From assembly GCF_003115855.1 (NCBI RefSeq), contig NZ_KZ819084.1:95205-159204 (forward strand): a stretch of DNA of 64,000 nt, in the 5' to 3' direction. Both the position numbers and the translations under genes were made by a program. Positions 61,677 through 64,000 of this stretch are shown here, in pieces. Source of the stretch: Brenneria corticis (GTDB lineage Bacteria > Pseudomonadota > Gammaproteobacteria > Enterobacterales > Enterobacteriaceae). The stretch's first letter is position 1; each line of letters starts with the position of its first letter. The notes under the pieces were generated by a model. The model had not been told where the DNA came from. It did no database searches and saw only the letters and a list, made by a program, of their open reading frames with translations.

Positions 61677-62224
61677 AAGATGTTCGCTATTAAGAAGAGT
61701 GAGGCAATCAGAACAACATAGGCAGCGGTATTTGTTAACTGATTAAAAAGGATATTTATTGTTATTTTCGTACTATGTATTTTTTATCGGTAAATATTAT
61801 CACCTGGATAATTAATTTTGACGTTAAATTATCATTCCCTGAACAATGGTTATCTCCAGAGTTAAGGCTGGTTATAAAATTAAAGTTTATAGCCTGAAAA
61901 AACTATTTTGGGGAGATTTCCCATACCATGGCGGCAATGTCTGGGGGAATTCAAGACGCTAATTCTACAGGCCGTGCAGCGAGGATTGTCCCGCGCATCT
62001 ACTGTTAAATATATAAATAGTAAGGTATTGAGATTAATATAGCCCGTATGCACATTAATATATGATAAAAACGAATTTTAACCGGCGGGTTTTCGCGTAT
62101 AGGGTATTGATGGCGCGCTGCTTATAGTCAAAGAGATGACTCGGCGGGCAAAACATATCAAGGCGCCGCGCTAGGAGGTCTTGCTGAGCGTCGTTCGGAC
62201 ATGAGACATGAAAGGATACGAGTT
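61677..62224. other. AT-rich divergent region between metY and an orphan SBP gene
   Basis: A 548-bp gap that is clearly A+T-rich (especially 61720-61900 and 62010-62080). It must contain the promoters of both neighbours. I see no MetJ-like AGACGTCT tandem and no SAM-type riboswitch. AAAGGA precedes the SBP start. No gene is supported in it. Confidence 0.5.
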
Positions 62225-63274
62225 ATGACATATTTCGCGCCGTTGTCCCGCCGGAAATTTCTCGGCATGGGGAGTAGTCTGCTGGCCGCTCCGGTCCTGG
62301 CGGGCATTTCACCGCATATCTTTGCCCACGATATTGGCACTCATTCTCAGGCTGATACTAACGCTCTGCGTCTGCCCGAGCCCTATAAGCTCAAGCTGGC
62401 CATCAACCAGAATGCGGTATGTATTGCTCCCGTTGCCATAGCCCAACAGCAGAACTTTTTCAGTAAATACAATCTGGACGTTGAATACGTCAATTTTGGC
62501 AACTCGACTGATATGCTTTTAGAATCAATATCGACGGGTATAGCCGATGCGGCCATCGGTATGGCTTTGCGCTGGTTAAAAGCCCTGGAGCAGGGATTTG
62601 ACGTTAAACTCACCGCCGGCACCCATGGCGGATGCCTGAATTTGATTACCGCAAAAAACTCCCCGTTTACCAGCCTGGAGACACTTAAAGGCCAAACGAT
62701 TGGCGTAACCAATATGGCCGGACCGGATAAGAATTTCTTTTCCATTTTACTCAAACGACGCGGCATCGATCCGCTGGCCGACGTGCAATGGACGGTTTAT
62801 CCCCCTGATCTGTTAAGTATCGCCTTGGATAGACAGGAAATTGCCGCTATCAGCGGTAGCGAGCCTTTTAGTTATCGCTTACTGGATAGCGGTAAATATC
62901 AACTTCTGGCGAGCAATATGACCGGGGAATACGCCAACTTAAGCTGCTGCGTGGTCGGGGTCCGCGGCACGCTCGTTCGTGAAAATAAAGCCGTCGCCGC
63001 CGCAGTAACTCAGGCCATTATCGATGCGCACAGCTATGCTGCCGAACATCCCGAAAGCGTCGCCAACGCCTTTATGGCCCATGCGCTGAATTCCAGCGTA
63101 AAGGAAGTAACCGGCATTCTCCGCGGTCAGAGCCACGCCCACCATGCCGTGGGCAAGGCCTTTGTCAATGAGATTGCACAGTACGTCAGCGACTTACAGC
63201 TGGTGCAGGTGATTCAATCCGGCATAGACCCGCATCAATTTGCGCAGAGCATCTATGCCAACGTCTTTGCCTGA
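62225..63274 (+). CDS. NitT/TauT-type substrate-binding protein, Tat-exported, orphan
   Basis: A 349-residue SBP. The leader has the twin-arginine motif SRRKFLGMG followed by LLAAPVLAGISPHIFA, so Tat export is expected. The mature part has the SsuA/TauA/ThiY pattern: LKLAINQNAVCIAPVAIAQQQNFF, LLESISTGIADAAIGM and KGQTIGVTNMAGPDKNFF. The ATG at 62225 follows AAAGGA. No ATPase or permease gene is next to it; the closest matching parts are at 19953-22676, 40 kb away. Position opposite metY suggests a sulfur compound as ligand, for example a sulfonate (inference). Confidence 0.85.
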   Translation: MTYFAPLSRRKFLGMGSSLLAAPVLAGISPHIFAHDIGTHSQADTNALRLPEPYKLKLAINQNAVCIAPVAIAQQQNFFSKYNLDVEYVNFGNSTDMLLESISTGIADAAIGMALRWLKALEQGFDVKLTAGTHGGCLNLITAKNSPFTSLETLKGQTIGVTNMAGPDKNFFSILLKRRGIDPLADVQWTVYPPDLLSIALDRQEIAAISGSEPFSYRLLDSGKYQLLASNMTGEYANLSCCVVGVRGTLVRENKAVAAAVTQAIIDAHSYAAEHPESVANAFMAHALNSSVKEVTGILRGQSHAHHAVGKAFVNEIAQYVSDLQLVQVIQSGIDPHQFAQSIYANVFA

Positions 63275-63430
63275 TTGCGCAATTGCGGCTGGTGCGGTAA
63301 TCCCCCCGAAACTGTTTCGGCCGGCCAGGGAAGACAAGCTTATGGCAAGCAACCCCGCAAGCGAGCATATAAGTCTTTGGCGCTTCACGAACGCGCCAGG
63401 TAAAAAGAATGGCTTCCAGCCGGAAAATAC

Positions 63431-63669
63431 CAGCATCTGGCGACGATCCGACACCGTTGAGTTCCCGGCGCCGCGTAGTTTTGCGAACATTTGCATCTTG
63501 CCGATGGGCATGTGCGTCGTCCGCAACCGCAGCAGGAATTCGATCCAGGCCATATCCGATGACTCATAGCGTCGCCGGCCTCCGGCTGCGCGTAGCGCAG
63601 GGTATAAGCCGTCAAACCAGTACGCTTAGCGATTTCGTCAATACTTAGATGATATTCCATGAGGGGCAT
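63431..63669 (-). pseudogene. MerR-family regulator, frameshifted remnant
   Basis: The frame starting at 63669 (or 63660) begins like a MerR protein (YHLSIDEIAKRTGLTAYTLRY) and then leaves the family pattern. A second frame picks up with RRRYESSDMAWIEFLLRLR, THMPIGKMQMFAKLR and STVSDRRQML, which is the expected next part. About ten codons (the segment normally reading YERIGL and so on) are missing at the junction, so a small deletion shifted the frame. After RRQML (about 63431) similarity is lost again, so the 3' part is also destroyed. The upstream MerR-type promoter is still intact. Confidence 0.75.
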
Positions 63670-63698
63670 CCTAGAAGTTAGAGTGCGCTCTAAGTTAA
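63668..63698 (-). promoter_or_regulatory. MerR-type promoter/operator with 19-bp spacer
   Basis: On the minus strand -35 TTAACT (63693-63698) and -10 TAGGAT (63668-63673) are separated by 19 bp, the long spacer typical of MerR-controlled promoters. The spacer carries the dyad TTAGAG-CGCA-CTCTAA (63678-63693). Transcription would start almost at the ATG at 63660, giving a nearly leaderless message. Confidence 0.6.
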
Positions 63699-63915
63699 CC
63701 GCTTTATAAGCGTTCGGCGAACTCTCATTGTGCAGATAAAATAACGTTAGTTATAGAGGAGGGATCGGCTAAAGCGATTTTCGGCGCAGGGTAGTGGTTC
63801 GTTGACGGCTACTGCAGGAAGGGTTGGGGTTTAGTACCGGGATGCCGGGTCGAACGGGGGTGGGTTGGTGATTGTGAAGGAGATTAATCTCTGATTGTTG
63901 AACTAAACAGCAGGT

Positions 63916-63955
63916 AAAAAAATAGCCGGAAGGATCGTTAAGATCGCTTCCGAGC
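63916..63955 (-). terminator. Rho-independent terminator reading leftward
   Basis: On the minus strand GGAAG-C-GATC pairs with GATC-CTTCC around a short loop (63928-63951), then GGCTA and seven T residues follow. It could end a minus-strand transcript coming from beyond the right edge. Confidence 0.6.
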
Positions 63956-64000
63956 CTGTTTATAAAATTGTGTAATCGCCTGTTTTTGATATGTTTACCG
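63952..64000. mobile_element. Possible IS256-family terminal sequence (truncated by window edge)
   Basis: The last ~49 bases, starting GAGCCTGTTTATAAAATTG and containing TTTTTGATATGTTTACC, resemble from memory the ends of IS256-family elements of enterobacteria. No transposase coding sequence is inside the window, so the call rests only on this resemblance. Confidence 0.3.

Larger units (their letters stand above)
63670..64000. other. Right-edge region without a supported gene
   Basis: About 330 bp containing the MerR-type operator at the left, roughly 200 bp without recognisable features, then a hairpin with a T-run on the minus strand and a possible IS terminus. No open frame here is convincing. 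Confidence 0.5.

Noticed and set aside
61677..62224. MetJ boxes or methionine riboswitch upstream of metY
   Set aside because: I searched by eye for AGACGTCT-like tandem sites and SAM aptamer stems and found none.
1..64000. CRISPR arrays, tRNA and rRNA genes, prophage or toxin-antitoxin genes
   Set aside because: No regularly spaced repeats, no tRNA-like cloverleaf or CCA context, and no phage or toxin-antitoxin families were recognised on either strand.

Overview
ORGANISM. The window is GC-rich, densely coded enterobacterial DNA. The best taxonomic marker is the ferric-coprogen/rhodotorulate receptor FhuE (57387-59582), which matches my memory of the Escherichia coli protein over long stretches. 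A qorB-like/HxlR divergent pair and MetQ/NlpA, Ssu and Pxp families also fit Enterobacterales. The large number of importers for peptides, sulfonates, choline and amino acids suggests a soil- or plant-associated member (Pectobacteriaceae such as Brenneria or Dickeya would fit). That placement is inference. No rRNA, tRNA, CRISPR array or complete insertion sequence was seen. One base (10887) is an unresolved N.

LAYOUT. (1) 1-2654: the end of a peptide-type substrate-binding protein (SBP) and a DMSO/biotin-sulfoxide reductase family molybdoenzyme. (2) 2750-9234, minus strand: a complete peptide-type ABC importer (fused double ATPase, Tat-exported SBP, two permeases) ending in a PatB/MalY C-S lyase type PLP enzyme, divergent from a creatininase-family amidohydrolase (9787-10689). 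(3) 11671-17305: an orphan MetQ/NlpA-type SBP, a PaaK-type acyl-CoA ligase and a four-subunit 2-oxoacid:ferredoxin oxidoreductase (order gamma-delta-alpha-beta), then an AraC regulator. (4) 18308-22676: AhpD-like protein, acyl-CoA-dehydrogenase-like flavoprotein and an SsuABC/TauABC-type importer. (5) 22730-30801: a choline-O-sulfate locus with ChoX, choline sulfatase BetC, LysR regulator, ChoVW-type ATPase and permease, a FadL-type outer-membrane channel and a radical-SAM sulfatase maturase. (6) 30844-35720: an electrophile/redox defence cluster (SDR, TetR, DsbA/FrnE, old yellow enzyme, QorB-like, HxlR) with clear operator palindromes. (7) 35753-45356: cupin protein and a second peptide-type importer, divergent from a MurR/RpiR regulator, an amine-oxidase-like flavoprotein and an aldehyde dehydrogenase. 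(8) 45443-53341: polar amino-acid importer, SDR, and a divergent 5-oxoprolinase (Pxp) cluster with a carrier protein that lacks the biotinyl lysine, plus a LysR regulator. (9) 53647-57083: aminotransferase, DHA2-type MFS exporter and a metallophosphoesterase pseudogene. (10) 57387-64000: fhuE, YbaK-type deacylase, MetY sulfhydrylase, a divergent orphan Tat SBP, a merR pseudogene and a possible IS end at the right edge.

HOW THE GENES WORK TOGETHER. Almost everything is nutrient capture: five complete ABC importers, one importer with SBP and membrane parts split between divergent operons (choline), and three further SBPs without a partner in view. Many enzymes act on reduced or esterified sulfur (S-oxide reductase, C-S lyase, sulfonate-type uptake with a flavoprotein, sulfatase and its maturase, O-acetylhomoserine sulfhydrylase), so the window reads partly as a sulfur/nitrogen scavenging island. 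The most unusual pieces are the Pxp-like cluster without a usable biotin carrier or biotin carboxylase, the CoA ligase/ferredoxin oxidoreductase module, and an identical 23-bp operator-like dyad placed about 300 bp upstream of two separate genes.
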